64,000 nucleotides of DNA, from the NCBI GenBank assembly GCA_007844125.1, contig CM017558.1, positions 46,882,164 to 46,946,163 of the forward strand, given 5' to 3'. Below, piece after piece: positions 49,451 to 62,340 of this stretch (the first letter of the stretch is position 1; each line of letters begins with the position of its first letter). Under the pieces are notes generated by a model that saw nothing but the letters and a program-made list of their open reading frames with translations, searched no databases and was not told where the DNA came from. This DNA comes from Sinonovacula constricta. Taxonomy: Eukaryota > Mollusca > Bivalvia > Cardiida > Solecurtidae. Position numbers and translations under genes: made by a program.

Positions 49451-49471
49451 AAGGAATGTTAAAGTCTTCAT
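48812..49471 (-). CDS. Putative secreted Thr-rich repeat protein (mucin-like)
   Basis: A 219-codon minus-strand ORF. It starts MKTLTFLAKIITATTIV, which could serve as a signal peptide, and continues with repeats of the form TNTxxQTTITNTISQTTIT and PIIPSPTSTAIV. These are very rich in Thr, as expected of an O-glycosylated, mucin-like chain. Unit D has the same N-terminal region joined to a short repeat stretch. Against coding: the unit A array changes frame inside the repeat, and repeats of length divisible by three give open frames for free. The ORF leaves the frame near 48812 without a clear end domain. Confidence 0.3.
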   Translation of the reverse strand: MKTLTFLAKIITATTIVTNTNPQTAITTTTLIIPTISSTDIVTNTNPQTTITNTISQTTITTTSPIIPSPTSTAIVTNTNTRTTITNTISQTTITNTISQTTITTTAPIISSPTSTAIVTNTNTRTTITNTISQTTITNTISQTTITTTAPIIPSPTSTAIVTNTNTRTTITNTNPQTTITNTISQTTITTTARIIPIPLPQPLSSPIPTHKLQLQLPH

Positions 49472-49979
49472 TACAAGAGAGATGATGATAATACCGACCT
49501 TAATAGTCTGTGCTTAATTGTTTTTAATGCGCAAGCTCAAAATCATAAAAACTAACAACAAAAAATATTATATAAGTAGCTTTTTTAAAGGCTAGTTTAT
49601 GACAAATCCGACAAGTAACAATTGATGTATCGTCGTTTTGATTCAGTCCAAGTGACCATTTGTCATGACAATTTTATTTAAAAACTATTAATAAAGCAAA
49701 TATATGAACACCATTTTATAGTTTAGCCCTTAGACACATCCCGTGTCACAATAAATGCCTCGTCATTTTTTCCGTCGACTTGACTTATCAATACAATTAC
49801 TAATTAGACGCCACTGTTTTAAATGTCACAATATAACATGTGGGCGTTTTGTCATTTTTTTGAAGATTGCTGTCAGTTGATATTTTCAATCACATACTTT
49901 AACTTTTTGTATATAAATGGTGCATAATAAACACAGTCATCTAATATTTTCCAAAAATACAAAAACGCTGTTTCTGTAC

Positions 49980-49989
49980 TTTCACTTTC
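49980..49989 (-). promoter_or_regulatory. ISRE-like box upstream of gene 3
   Basis: TTTCACTTTC followed by gtagg, about 3.3 kb upstream of gene 3 and paralogous to the box at 24035. A related ttcactttcg stands at about 51017. Confidence 0.3.
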
Positions 49990-50292
49990 GTAGGTAAACA
50001 GCTACATTATCAAACTCTAGCCCGTTCTAAATTGGTACTTAATATTTATAGAAATAGTAATGTGCAGAGTTCGCAATTGATAGAAAAATAAATATAAACT
50101 AATGATGGTTTAGTTTTCCGGGATTAATTCTATTATATTCCCGATAACTATATGGGTAAACATGACGTACTTACGATCTTGGCCTTCCTAAATAATGCCA
50201 CATGATCGGCATTTTAATCATATTTAAATTGTATTAAGCAAAAGAAAGAGTGCAAAAATAACATATTAATCAGTTTTCCAATGGTTAAAGCA

Positions 50293-50316
50293 AGAGAGAG
50301 AGAGAGAGAGAGAGAG
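50293..50316. repeat. (AG)12 microsatellite
   Basis: A short perfect tract at the place where unit A has the expanded (TA)n(GA)n. Confidence 0.95.
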
Positions 50317-51744
50317 TTCACACGGGCTACACGCTTAGGAAGTCAATTTTAATTTAAATACTCTTTGCTTATTTATCAACACCACGTTTGATAACAAACT
50401 CAAGCATACACGTTTTGACTATGAACGATTGGACTATAGGATGTGCTATCTGAATTATTTCTTGTCAAAGGAAAAATAAGCATTATATCTCTTAGCGTTT
50501 ATTTCCTAATATGGAATTGTTTGTTCAGGATTTATTTTCCTTTATAAGACGTGTCCGACCTCTAATACCCATTTGTATTTTTTAATGACAAAAATGCACC
50601 AGCAATTATTGGATAAGTTAACACTGTCTCAAAAAATGCGTTTAAAAGATCTACGTGATTTTCTTAGTAAAATAAACTGTACAGCGTGGATCAGAAAGGA
50701 AATACATGTTTGTAATGACGAGTAGGTTGTTATGCGTCATTTTCTCATAAATCATCAATAAAACTGCATTTCGGGGATCTCTTCAGGTAACAATCATTTA
50801 TTTGGTTGTTTATGTCAAGGGGTGGAGAATGTCTAAGCTGTCATACTGGATAACATCTTTGGCTAGTGGTACATATTATCTCCATATTGATGCTGTATGT
50901 TTTAAAGCAAACTCCCGAAAGGATAACGATTTATTATTTAAAAGTTTGTTTAATATTATACACTACACTTTTTGTTATAAACATTCATTTTCCATGTACG
51001 AGATCGTTGTTTACCTTCACTTTCGCATTCACTATAAACTACATTAATCTAAATCGAAAAACACAATGTCGTATTAAAACTTTCAATACGATGCTTACTG
51101 TATTCATTTGGTTCCTGAAAGTTTTGACAATTTATTTCAAATGCAATAAATCATTGTTACATGGAAAGATTGCACAAAAACTCTTAACTGGTGCGCTACA
51201 GCCATGTGAAAATTAAAGTAAACTCCCTATTGGTCATTAAAAATGTATTTGTTGTCCGAGCGATGTTGCACTGTTAGCTATTATTAAACAGAGAAAACCA
51301 AATGACCTTTACTGCGTCTCATAAAGGCATTCTATCCAACTAACATCCTTTGTGAACATACAACATCGTTAAAAGCGGGCTTATTTCTGAACGACTGAGA
51401 CACAAAGAAGAAAGAACCAACGCCATATAAACCCGTTGTGTCATTGCCAAATACCAAAGGGTTGAAACGCTTTTAAATTAAACATTTCGGTGGAAAATGC
51501 GGAACAGGCGGACTTCTTTAAACATTTCGTTGTGATATTGACAACAACTTCTCTGGAAACTTTCAGAGGAATCATTTATTTGTTATTGAGGTCTTTCTGT
51601 GATAGAACAACGGCTATAATGAAGTGATAGGCAGCAGGGTATATGTTTGTCAAGTTATTGTTTACGCTTGTTGGAATGATTGGTATATATTTGTCGTGTC
51701 TTGGACAGGACATTAAGGAAGCATGTCAACCAGAAAATATGGAA

Positions 51745-51850
51745 TCATTTTATTGTTGTTGTTGCTGCTGCCACTGCTGCTACTGTTGCTGCCTTTGATT
51801 TTGTTGTTCTTATTATTGTAATTGATGGTGATGATGATGGGGTTTCGGTT
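51745..51850. repeat. GTT/GCT-rich block upstream of gene 3
   Basis: It follows cgtgtcttggacaggacatt, paralogous to 25075-25190. Confidence 0.7.
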
Positions 51851-52507
51851 ATGATTGTAGATTAATGTTTTGCTTTTGGTTAATATTTAGAAACAGATAC
51901 CCAAATTAATTCAACAAAACAACATCCTAAGTAATAACATCGTTCTCCTAAGGATACCAGATTCGAAATATTTAATTATTTTTTAATTGAGAGGCAGGTG
52001 TTATTGTTTTCTTATTTGAATGATCTTGCCAAGAATGAAATAAATTAGCATGTGATTTCAATTTTGCTTGACTTACTTTTATCTTATTTAGTACGATTTA
52101 TCCAATTGTTGCCAAAATCAGCCAAATATTGCTTCCTCCGGGATTAGAATCCCCAACGCACAGTTTCGATGTTCATTGTTTAGAGTATTTATGATACTCT
52201 TCAATTGGAGGTAGTGTTTTAGAATCACAGTATCTAGAGTAATATGTATTGTAGAAGGCAACGATTTTACAAGAGTCATATATATTTTAACAATAAACAT
52301 TTCTTTAGTTAGCGATTATTATATATAGAGTATTATTATAAAGTATCGCAATAAAAGTTTTAAACTAGATCGTTATTTTAAAAGTCGCATGCATTGCAGG
52401 CAGAAACATTTGGTACTTTATGCAATGTATGTTTACATATTTGTGTTAGTTCACCTTGTATGTTGTCACTAATTTTGGTTTTACTTGCTACTAGACATGG
52501 TAGATTG

Positions 52508-52860
52508 ACATCATCATCATCTGAATCATCTCAGTCTTCATTTGATTCACCGTGGTCACCTTCATCGCAAATACCATTATGATCATCTTTATCATCACCC
52601 TTATCATTATAATAAACGTCATCAAGTTCATCACAAATATAATCAATACAAATATCGCCATCATCTGGCAACAATAAAATCATAAAAAATATACTCGGCA
52701 TCATCGTCAGCATCGTCAGCATCGTCATTATCATCAACACAAAGATCGTATTCATTTTGCAACATCATTATAATTGCACCTATCAGTATTATCATTATAG
52801 TCGTCATCATCATTATCATTATTATCATTATCATCACAACTATCGTCATTGCAAAGTATC
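52508..52860. repeat. CAT/ATC-rich block upstream of gene 3
   Basis: Paralogous to 15262-15660 and in the same position relative to the gene (about 440-790 bp upstream). Confidence 0.85.
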
Positions 52861-53286
52861 GAGTTGTGTTGCTTACTTATTGTTTGGATTCAATATACTC
52901 ATGACTTCTTTGAAGCCAAACATAGACGATAATGAACAAAACTATATTGAGTCGATTAATGCCACTATTCCAGGAGTACACGTATAATAGTTGAAACACC
53001 AGCTCAGCAATATTTTAGTGATGTAACTGTAAGCAGTTCTCCTATGTCTTTTATTCTTTGGAATACCTTCCTCTCCAAAATGAAAAGCTAGTCTAGATTG
53101 TGCCCTAAAACACCAGTTTAGTTAGCTATCGATTCAGTATCCATGTTCTAATAGTCCGTGTACTCGATATTTTTGAACTGTGAAATATTAGTACTCCGAT
53201 GTCCAATCTCGTACTCCGATGTATGTTTACCATGTCGGCTACTATATTCTTTGGTAGATCTCTGAAACAAAGAAACTTTCGTTATG

Positions 53287-53300
53287 TTGCAGGTTAGAAA
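53287..53300 (+). promoter_or_regulatory. 3' splice-site-like signal before gene 3
   Basis: The sequence ttgcag followed by gttagaaa precedes the ATG, with the same spacing as in the other two paralogues. Confidence 0.5.
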
Positions 53301-54527
53301 ATGTTCCATAATCCACAAAGCCGTTTGATACTGGGTCTACTCCTGATTCCGGCGGTGTTGGGTTTCATTCCACCTAACGACACCGACAACGACCTCTTCA
53401 AATACGACATAAACCACGGCTACGATACATTGCCTCCTGTGTTTGAATCTCTCAGACAATATGGTAATAATGAGGTCATGCGTGCCAACAATACGCATCT
53501 AAAGCAGTACCTGGTGGCGGCAGTGCTGACCGAAGACGAGTACAACAGTGCCACCAACTGGTCCATTACGAGTCTCGATCTACTGGAGAAGGAAGGCCGA
53601 GTTAAGACATATATAAATGAAAACAGAGGGGACCAGAAATTGTATCATGGGGAAATGATGTTTCTAAACGATCCCACTGAACTACCTTCAATGCTTAACA
53701 AATTACTCAACAATACAGACACAACACCATATATAATCTTATATAGCTACTACATTCCATGTGCAAATATCAATCGACTGAAATATTCTTGCTCTGAGGA
53801 ACTTGCTAGTTTTTCCAACAGTTTCGGCTACCCAATGTTTATTGCGTTCACTGCGTTTTTTGAACAAACAGCCCAGGATGAGGCTATGATGAATTTGCAA
53901 TTGGCCAAAACTATACAGGTTTTTAGGGAGCACAACACTATTTACCCGCGAATCTACTATACGCCTGCACAACAGCTGTACGAAAATGACACCTTCTAAA
54001 GCCTCTACAGCCAATGTCTAACTAACATGGGAGTTTCGAGTTGTGGTGATGGAGTCGTTGACAATGCCCTGAAGGCAACTTATATTAACATGGCCGTTTA
54101 TAAATGTACCAAGGACAGCACCAACAGAGGAATGCTTACCGGAAGCAACAGAATGCAGTTCATCAATTGTTTTAATAACTTTATTGACAGTTGCTCGAGT
54201 TGCAACTCGTGTTCTACACGACTAACTCTTGTTCGGTTTGTTTTCAAGTTCTGCGTTGTAGACGTATTAAGAAGTGGCCTAGCTTTTGGACAAGCAAGGT
54301 ATCTACAAGACACAACGTGGATCAGGACTTATGGCCCTTGGAAGAATATTATGCCAATTTCTATAGAAGATTCTACTCTTCCTAAGATACCGTGCAACGT
54401 TCGCGAAAATGTAATGGATGAGTGTTTGAAAACACTTCAAAGTCAACACACACAGCTCCGTGACTTGGTGCCATTTATTCAAAAACTTGTACGCACAGGA
54501 AGTGCTATGAAGAAAAGAATATCATAA
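53301..54527 (+). pseudogene. Secreted deaminase-like gene 3, one nonsense codon
   Basis: This paralogue has the same length as gene 1 (409 codons including stop) and is closest in protein sequence to gene 2 (both start MFH and have PPNDTD after the signal peptide). HGE and PC-x9-C are intact. The only visible lesion is TAA at 53997-53999, where genes 1 and 2 have CAA (Gln), which leaves a 232-residue ORF. The same frame is open again until the normal stop at 54525-54527. The truncated product would keep the signal peptide and the catalytic-type core but lose the Cys-rich C-terminal part. With one transition in more than 1.2 kb, inactivation must be recent, or the site is polymorphic. Confidence 0.82.
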
Positions 54528-54846
54528 ACAATATTGAACAACGTGCATATTCGCGTTTTCATTTAAAGCTTATGTCGGAATTTTCATAACGACGCAGATA
54601 AATAACAAACATGTATTTATGTTTATGGTATTTATGCAGACATATATGTTGTAACAATTGAGAAGTTGGTCTTAGACATGGGAGTCTAAGTAGATGCAAA
54701 TATTATGGAATGTGCCAACTTATTGCTTCATTACACTGGCATATACAACCTCGTCATATGTCTTTGTGATCGACATACAGTTTTTCTATAATATAACAGT
54801 TCCCGAATATTCACAAACTGCTAAGAAAGGCAATATTTTTGGTGTA

Positions 54847-54852
54847 AATAAA
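54847..54852 (+). terminator. Possible poly(A) signal, gene 3
   Basis: AATAAA lies about 320 nt after the ancestral stop of gene 3, with a second one a few bases later. The position is comparable with that in gene 2. Confidence 0.35.
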
Positions 54853-56058
54853 TGGAATTAAATAAAATATAATTACCACACACGTTGTTTAAAACGTTGA
54901 AATTCAGCGCAAGATGGATTCGAACCAAATGTCTCTTATTTAAAAGATGAAAACACAACAACTAGATCATTCAGACAAATACAATACTTTGGCCATTTAT
55001 AAATTCTCTTCGTATACAGTATTATAATTTTGAATACCTTTCACGTTTTTTTGTAAAAGTAATTCTCAAGATGTTTTATCTTTAATCCGTTACTAACATT
55101 TCAAATGAATTTTGTTTTAATCTTGAAAAGTATACAAGAATAACTACATGAAGACTCGGATTTGGAATATACATAGGAACTTGTCGTAAAATGTCAATTA
55201 CCTTCGTGACTCAGTTTTGAATATGCTTACCGATTTTCGTTTCTTTAAGAAATTTAACCAACTGGCAAATATGACGCCAATAAACCCCACCCAATCGAAC
55301 ATCGATAGTACGTTAAAGTTATAAAGAGCTTATAAAAGGCAACAACGTAGTACACTGTCTTGCTGAAAAAATACACGCTGCAATGAACGCATTCATTTAC
55401 AGGATCCTTCACATCAACTCTATTGTATGGTTCTACTCTGATGTATGACAAATGATTCAATATGATTCACAACGCTAATTATGGTTCTGTCAATTTGGGT
55501 AAATTTTAATTTTGATTATATTTTATGTTAACAAAATTTAAATTTATCATCCATCCGTATATCTTGATGATTGCACGTATGTCGATGTGAAGCTATTCAA
55601 CATTAAGGTGTCTGTCTACACACATAAGTATGCATTTTTATCTCATCCAATCACCGTCCTTCTTGAGGACACATTTCTATGTAATCTGTGCTCGATGACC
55701 TTAAAAGCAGTTTTCTCTGTTACATGGTCAATAACGCACCATACAGAATTTGTAAGCAACATACAGACTCAGTTTTGTGACAGCATTTATGATAGGGCTT
55801 GTTTATTATTGCCAAAAGAATCTTAAACAGGCACCAAGAACACCCATCAACTTATTGACCCCACAGACTGTAGGAGTCGCGTATTCATCATTATCTACGT
55901 CCCGACCATGGATGTTACCAAACGCCGGTTTGACCAATTAATGCATGTGCGAACCTCATAGTGAACGGTGTGGCCTATGTTACACTAAAGAACGTACGTG
56001 TTGTATGTTTGTGATACAGTGTTAAGCAGTTGATGATATAGGCATGAATAGGAAATGT

Positions 56059-57480
56059 TTATAGATGCAAGAGTTACATACAAATTGTGGGAAGGTCCTT
56101 GCCTCTACCAAATCTGAGGAATAAGAGTTTATGCAGTCTCAAGGTATAAATCAGACACCCTAACCACATTCAAGATCCTTGAGACCTTAATTTCATCTCA
56201 TTTAAGGTCACTGTGACATTGACTTTGCTTCGCTGAGATACGGCAAAGCTATGGCATTGATTGACATTATTGATTGACCAATTTTTCTACAGAAAATGCG
56301 CAAAATATTATTTCGTCACCAGTCGCTCGCTTCAGTTGCGCCCCTTTATTCCGAAACTCCTTACGTATTAGAATTATCTGGACCAACATAGGTTTTAAGC
56401 ATTTCTGAGGACGTTTAATAGAAGCAATAAGGTAAATAAGGTAAATGTTTACCGATGAGATTCATTCTGGCTGGTCCTTCTTTAGCACTGGTTAAGTAGG
56501 TCAAAAGTCATGTTTGACAGTTACTCCGGTAAAACAGGGAATGTACCTACATAATCTGAATTGTATCATCTGGTTTAAAATAAAATTAACACTCTTATAG
56601 TTTTTAGTTTTATTGTTTTAAGTTGTTTTGTTTTGCAGTATCAGTATAATTTTGGCTTATTATTTACACAGTAGAGACCATAGTGCAAGCTAATTGTGTC
56701 ACATAAGCAACACACTAGAAACTGTTTCATTCCTTGACAGTGACATTCACTCTTTGTACGAAAATATACACAACTTTGTTACAAGCACACTTTTACAGAA
56801 TATAAAAATATTATTCCACAAACATTCACAGTTTATATAGGTCAAGTTATCATTTTTCACTTGAAGCCATAAAACTATCTGGCATAAAATAATAATAAAA
56901 GTTTCCATTTACAAAAATGAATGTACATATCATCAATATATTACAAATAGATTGCATTATTCATTCATAAATAAGAAATGACATACAAAAGCAAAAAGAT
57001 AGAAGAATGGTATATTTGTAATGGTGAAGGTGTGCCAAAAACAAACGAAAAAAACTAGTCTAATAATAAATGTTTAATAATATGACACAATTAACTTAAA
57101 AGGACCATTCTATGAACACGACTTAACGGGTAACGATACAACCAGTACTGTGTGAAAACAAACAAACGTCAACCTGGAGACAAAATTGTGTAAGCAAAAA
57201 ACCAGTACACTGCTCTTAGCCCAACAGGCCGACAAGGAGGGCAAAAAGTAACAATAACCAAAGCATAATTTGACTTAAAAGAACAAAGCTTATGGACAAA
57301 GACCATAAAAACTAAATCATGGCTATAATTTATTTAGATAAACATAGCCTGCATTTATTTCCTTTTAAATGATTAAGTGGATACATTATATTAGAGAACT
57401 TACATATGGAAATTGTAATGGAATGTTCTCATTTATCTCTCATTGAGAATACTTTAAAAAACTTTGCCTCAAAAATTGTT
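56059..57480. other. Interval without recognised genes
   Basis: Starts where B/C homology ends. It has no sustained ORF and no recognisable repeat. A GC-richer stretch at about 56060-56260 is unassigned. Confidence 0.5.
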
Positions 57481-57539
57481 TCAGCACTTTGAAAGTGCAT
57501 CTTCCACTTTAAAGGTGTTTGCTATTTTAATTTGATAGG

Positions 57540-57690
57540 AGGATGTTCACTTTGCTTTTGATAAGACTGCTTTATTAGTTGATGTTCAGTTTGCTTTGAC
57601 AATTGGATGTTCACTTTGCTTTGATAAGTGGGTGTTCATTTAACTTTCATAAATAGGTGCCCACTTTGCTTTGATAAGTTGGCGGCCACT
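57540..57690. repeat. Imperfect tandem repeat, ~40-50 bp x 4
   Basis: Repeats of gatgttcactttgctttgat followed by aagt/aatt-type linkers, decaying to the right (cccactttgctttgataagt). Confidence 0.75.
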
Positions 57691-57726
57691 TCTATTAGTG
57701 TGTGTCGACTATGATTAGTGCCTGTC

Positions 57727-57836
57727 CTTTTCTTCTAGCGGTTACGCGAATGCTACGTCAAAACCACAACGGTAAAAATCCTTAACCCGACTAGCGTAAC
57801 CTTAAACGCTGGTGTACTACTGTAAATAACAACACA
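57727..57836. repeat. Direct repeat, left copy, with internal inverted GTTACGC
   Basis: About 110 bp matching 58612-58728: cttctagcggttacgcg, tgctacgtca, actagcgtaaccttaaacgc, tggtgtactactgta. Each copy holds ggttacgc (or gttacgc) and its complement gcgtaacc about 55 bp later, which could pair as a hairpin. Confidence 0.75.
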
Positions 57837-58611
57837 ATCACCATAAATCTTTAAAACATGTATTAACTCCATGTAACGGTAATGCTCATCATACAACGCC
57901 TGCATACACAAAAGCTGTGGTGTAAAAAGTATCAAAATCACAAGAATATACTCCTTTTTCAGAATTTGGCAAACCCTGACTCTTCTTGTATTACTTTATA
58001 AATGTTGTTACGACCGATGTCGCTTTATAAGTTTATTTATAAAATGACACGTTTTCTAAACGACGAAATGGTGTAACAGAAAGCCAACAAGCCAGCAACA
58101 AACTAGTACAATAATGTTTTATTTTAATAAACAATTAAATAAATTAGATAAAATTTCAGAAAGCAAAATAAATGTTAGGTTAGTCCCTTTAACAGTCAAA
58201 TTAATAATCCAAAGTTGAATAGTCCTGAAGAGCTTTCGGTAGCATGTTCTCATAAGCACAGTTGAAATAATCCAAAGGTAGAACAATACACAAATGTAAA
58301 ATAATATAATTCCAAATCCGACACTTTAATATTTATATCACTGTAGAATATAGTAAGTCCACGTAAGTTTCAAAACAGAAAGATTTAATATAGAAGCTGC
58401 AAGTATTTCCAAACTATATGTCCGAACTCTATGTCCAAACTTGTATCCAAACTTTTATCCAAACTTTTATCCAAACTACATTTAAATCGACTAGCCAGCC
58501 TTATTAAAACCAAAAGAATTTCTAGAACGCAGAAGTCTCTAGAACATTCACGAAACCCAGAACATTTTCGAAACCCAATTAAAAATAAACAAATGAACTT
58601 TCTAGCATGAT

Positions 58612-58728
58612 CCTTTTTTTTTCTAGCAGTTACGCAATGCTGCGTCATCGATACTACAACGGTAAACAACCCTTAACCTGACTAGCGTAACCTTAAACGC
58701 TGGTGTACTACTGTACATAACAATGTGT
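58612..58728. repeat. Direct repeat, right copy, with internal inverted GTTACGC
   Basis: The partner of 57727-57836. The pair brackets about 780 bp containing tatccaaacttttatccaaa repeats (58440-58485) and a gaacattcacgaaacccaga repeat. It may be a terminal-repeat element of unknown class. Confidence 0.75.
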
Positions 58729-58869
58729 TTGTGAACCTAGCTTATGTTGAGAACCTGATTTATTTGTAAATTGACTGAAGGTGGTTATTCAGGAAGATTG
58801 AGATGTTAAAATACTGGCAATGCGTAGGCAGATAACTGTCTTCATAATCTGAGGATAAATACAAATATA

Positions 58870-59153
58870 CAAGCCAGCTCCAGGTACGGGAGGCTCCAGG
58901 CTCAATCCCGGGCAGCGACATACCAAAGTCGTTCAAAATGGTAGTAGTACAGCTCCCTTGCTGACGCTCACACAAATATAAGGGTAATTCCACGACTGGT
59001 TGGCCCAGTGTCAGGGTGTGACTGGGTGTGGTATCATGATAGGTGTTCACGTCGTGATTTACACAGTGAAGGCAGCACTCGATTTCAAGTGGACACCGTC
59101 TCCAGATAACTGAAATACTGACGGTGGGACGAATAAACCCAACAAACAAACAG
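58870..59153 (+). mobile_element. tRNA-related SINE
   Basis: It contains a B-box-like ggctcaatccc (58899-58909) followed by gggcagcgacataccaaagt, then a body with ggcccagtgtcagggtgtga, and a tail with gaataaacccaacaaacaaac. It resembles an abundant molluscan SINE type. The fragment at 28217-28372 and the 39-bp tail at 5059-5097 share its 3' end. The A box was not clearly found, so it may be slightly 5'-truncated. Confidence 0.7.
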
Positions 59154-59685
59154 CTATACAAGCTTATTTATAATAATGGGAGAAACTTGCAGCCAGATAT
59201 ACCTTGTCTTGTTATTGGCAATATTTATCTTAAACTTGATTCGAGTCTTCACCACAGCTTGAACATTTATCAATAACTTTTTTTAAATTTCTTTCCAAAC
59301 ATTCAAAAATGGTGATCAAAATTAGTGTACTAAATGTTTTGTTTTAAACTTAGTTAACATAAAGTGAACAGTTACGTCTTCCATTGTTGGTGCCGTTCAA
59401 GGAATGAATTGTTATGACTTATATTATGTTGAACCGTTTGCACATTTAGTTAAAACAATAAACATGAATGAAACCATCAAGGACAGAAATTGTTAGAGCA
59501 TATTTTCATGTATTTAACGCATGTTTCTATTTTGCTCTATAGGAAATATATTATATTTAAGATGTTATCTGACACACATTGAAAATATGGCTTCTTTTAA
59601 TGTCTTGTTAAGTACTAGAGTGACACATAACACCTGACGCACCTTCGCAAAAGGTTGAGTCTGTCTATGTTTATGCATCCTATTA
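59154..59685. other. Interval without recognised genes
   Basis: AT-rich, short ORFs only, nothing recognised. Confidence 0.5.
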
Positions 59686-59820
59686 AGCTATTTTAAAAAT
59701 CACCGGAACCTACGATGGGTCTGTGGTTTTACCCAGACATAAGTCTGGTATCATATTTAGCTATTTTAAGAATCACCGGAACCTACGGTTGGCCTGTGGT
59801 GTTACCCAGACATAAGGCAA
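59686..59820. repeat. Tandem duplication, ~74 bp x 2
   Basis: Two copies sharing agctattttaaaaatcaccg, then gaacctacg, and ctgtggttttacccagacat. It lies just left of unit D. Confidence 0.85.
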
Positions 59821-60938
59821 GTGTCTTACTCCACCAATATCTAGCCTGGCGTCGCCAGTACAACGATAATTCTGTCGGTGCAATAAAACAATAAAGGTTA
59901 TAACAATAAAATAATAATCACCTGGCAGATGATCGGTACCGCTTTACCACAAGGAATGAACAGCTATCGTGTAGTCGGCTTGTTTAAATAGAAACAGGGT
60001 ATTGCCTAATAGTGATTTTTCAGTAGCAAAAGATAGCACAGTATCAGTCATGTCGTTGTGATGTATATTCGTGTTTCTTGGAAGAAACATATCCAGTCCC
60101 CAATGTAGATTCGCAAAAGCTGGCCAGTTACTTGTACTTACTGTATTTAATCATATACAATGGCTTGAATTTAATCTTGTGAACTGTAACAAAGTAGAAT
60201 TTTTGTATAATCTCGAAGCACATATAATTTTTTAAAAAGCATTATTTTAACATTCAATTTCAAAAATCCCCTTATCCGGTCGGCGGAAACGACCTGCAGC
60301 ATTTGAGTAAGTGATCGAAAATCATCCTATTTCGGCCCAGTTCACTAGAGTTTTAGAGGACATGTATCTCTTGCAGCGCATACCAAAATACTAATGAATT
60401 GCAGTAGAGCAGGATGTATATGTTGTTATTTTGCTTTCCATATATTTTAAGTGTTTAACATGCTAATAACGTTTTAATATTTAAATATTTGAAACACGCT
60501 CACATTGGCACAGACTTTGATTGTAAATACACCAGTTTAACCTAGACGTAGGTAAGGTAATTGTACCTTAAACTGGAGAACAATATAAACTACGAATTAA
60601 TTCATGGACCTCTCGCTCATATATGTGGTATTACAGGTCAATTAGAATTAAAGTTAAAGTAACAGTTCAAATGGCTATCCATATACCTTAAAGATAGAAA
60701 CATCAAAGTTAGACACGAAAACTATACTTCAATTTTGGGGCTATATGGGAAACTTGAAAACAGTCATTTGCTGAGATTTAAATATAATGTATTAGAAATA
60801 GCAAAAGTGAGTGAGTAGTAACTTCAAGAGTCACACAAACAAAATTCAGCCAATAGTTTTTAGCAACATATGGACTCCTGTATATGTTATCACTGTTCAA
60901 AATATATCGTATAAGATTGTTAAGACAAGATTAAAAAT

Positions 60939-61166
60939 TTAGGGCATTATATTTGGGGAAAAAGACACGTGTGTGTTTATTATGCTGTATATAAATTTTG
61001 ATTTTGCGAAATATATTGCAGAATAATAACAAAACATCTTCAAATTCCCCATCTCACACCACCGTCGAAGACAAAGTGGACAAATATCGTGCCTACTTGA
61101 TACGTTTAAGAAAACAAATAGGAAGCCTGTTTTAACCACCACAGTCAATATGTTTGCAAGTCCCAT
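60939..61166 (-). other. Small Cys-containing ORF shared by B and D (D copy)
   Basis: The partner of the ORF at 20606-20842, 75 codons, with the same CPLCLRRWCE core. The related stretch of unit A (around 1460-1570) keeps no such frame. Confidence 0.2.
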
Positions 61167-62340
61167 TAGAATAACTAAATGTTGTTGTTGTTGTTATTAT
61201 TTTCGTGCAATGTCTTGCTTCAGAGATTGTCCCATTTACATTTAACTGGCTTACGTATGCACTTGTGTAGTGATCTTTAACATTTAACTATTTGATTTTC
61301 CGAAAATATGAAATCTTAGCTTTTTCACTTTTACTTTCTTTGGTACAATTAATTACATTTTTCAGAAAACACAACGTCGTATACGAGTTGTACCTTAAAT
61401 TTTGGCAGCTGACTGGGGTCAGAAGATCTAACACACAAACCTTTTAAGCATTAAGTTGATCACTTTTAACTTATTAACTGCAAACATTCGGTAGCCTTCA
61501 TAGCGTTATGCTACAGCAAAAATTATGTAAACCAATCGATCCAACTAGTATCAATTTTGAACATTTAAAATTGTTCAAATACATTTCATTTAATTTTCAA
61601 AACAATTGACATGCAAAAGAAGTCCTTTTTATCACTGTCAAATACCAGAGGTTTGAAACGTGTTTATTTTCATTTATCTGGAGGAAAACACACAAAAAAA
61701 CAATAAGAACCGAGTCTTTTTTGCAAAACTGGATTTATACAATAAAACATGTTATTGGTTTTAAAATAAATATTCTAAATATAGAGTTTGTCCTTTTGGA
61801 GTTTGTACCAATTAAAGTTGCAACAATGCTCTTTCAGTCTGGTGTGAATCAGGACTCAATAACAATTGCAACAATGTTCTCGATGTACATAAACAGAAGT
61901 TTATGTGAATACCCTTTATATATTTATCATAACAACTATGCGTTTAGGTTAAACACTTAAACCTGAATAGAAAAACGATTAAGTCTTCATATGTGTTTCC
62001 TTTTAGGGGTCGATGTATAAAAGGATAACTTATTATAAATAAATAATCCTACCTATTTTAAATAATGCTTTAGTATTGTTAACGTAAAAGTAAGTAGTAG
62101 GAAGAACATGTGCAATATTGAAATTTACATTAAAATAAATCATTTGCGGAGACCGATATCAGGGGTTAACTCAATACTGCGACTAAATAAAGAGATGCTT
62201 ACACGACAGTTTTCAAATTCTAATCAAATCTTACAAGAGGTTATTCTCTAAAATTATCGTTGTAGACAATTCGTTCAATGGATTGTCTGCCATTTGTAGA
62301 AAACACTGGATATATTTCATATATATTCAATTATTACATG

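Larger units (their letters stand above)
41958..56058. repeat. Segmental duplication unit C (with gene 3)
   Basis: This is the most complete copy in the window. It contains in order the A-like left part, the minisatellite, the segment with the TTTCACTTTC box, both upstream blocks (GTT-rich at 51.7 kb as in B, CAT-rich at 52.5 kb as in A), gene 3 and a 3' flank matching that of gene 2. Compared with A it lacks about 1345-1840 and about 2790-3680, and it carries a retroelement insertion at 45521-47342. Homology to B ends at 56058. Because A and B each lack different blocks that C has, C probably best represents the ancestral arrangement. Confidence 0.85.

Noticed and set aside
53997..53999. Idea that the CAA-to-TAA change reflects self-targeting by the deaminase
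   Set aside because: A single C-to-T transition in a gene of this length is expected by chance, and no excess of such changes was counted.
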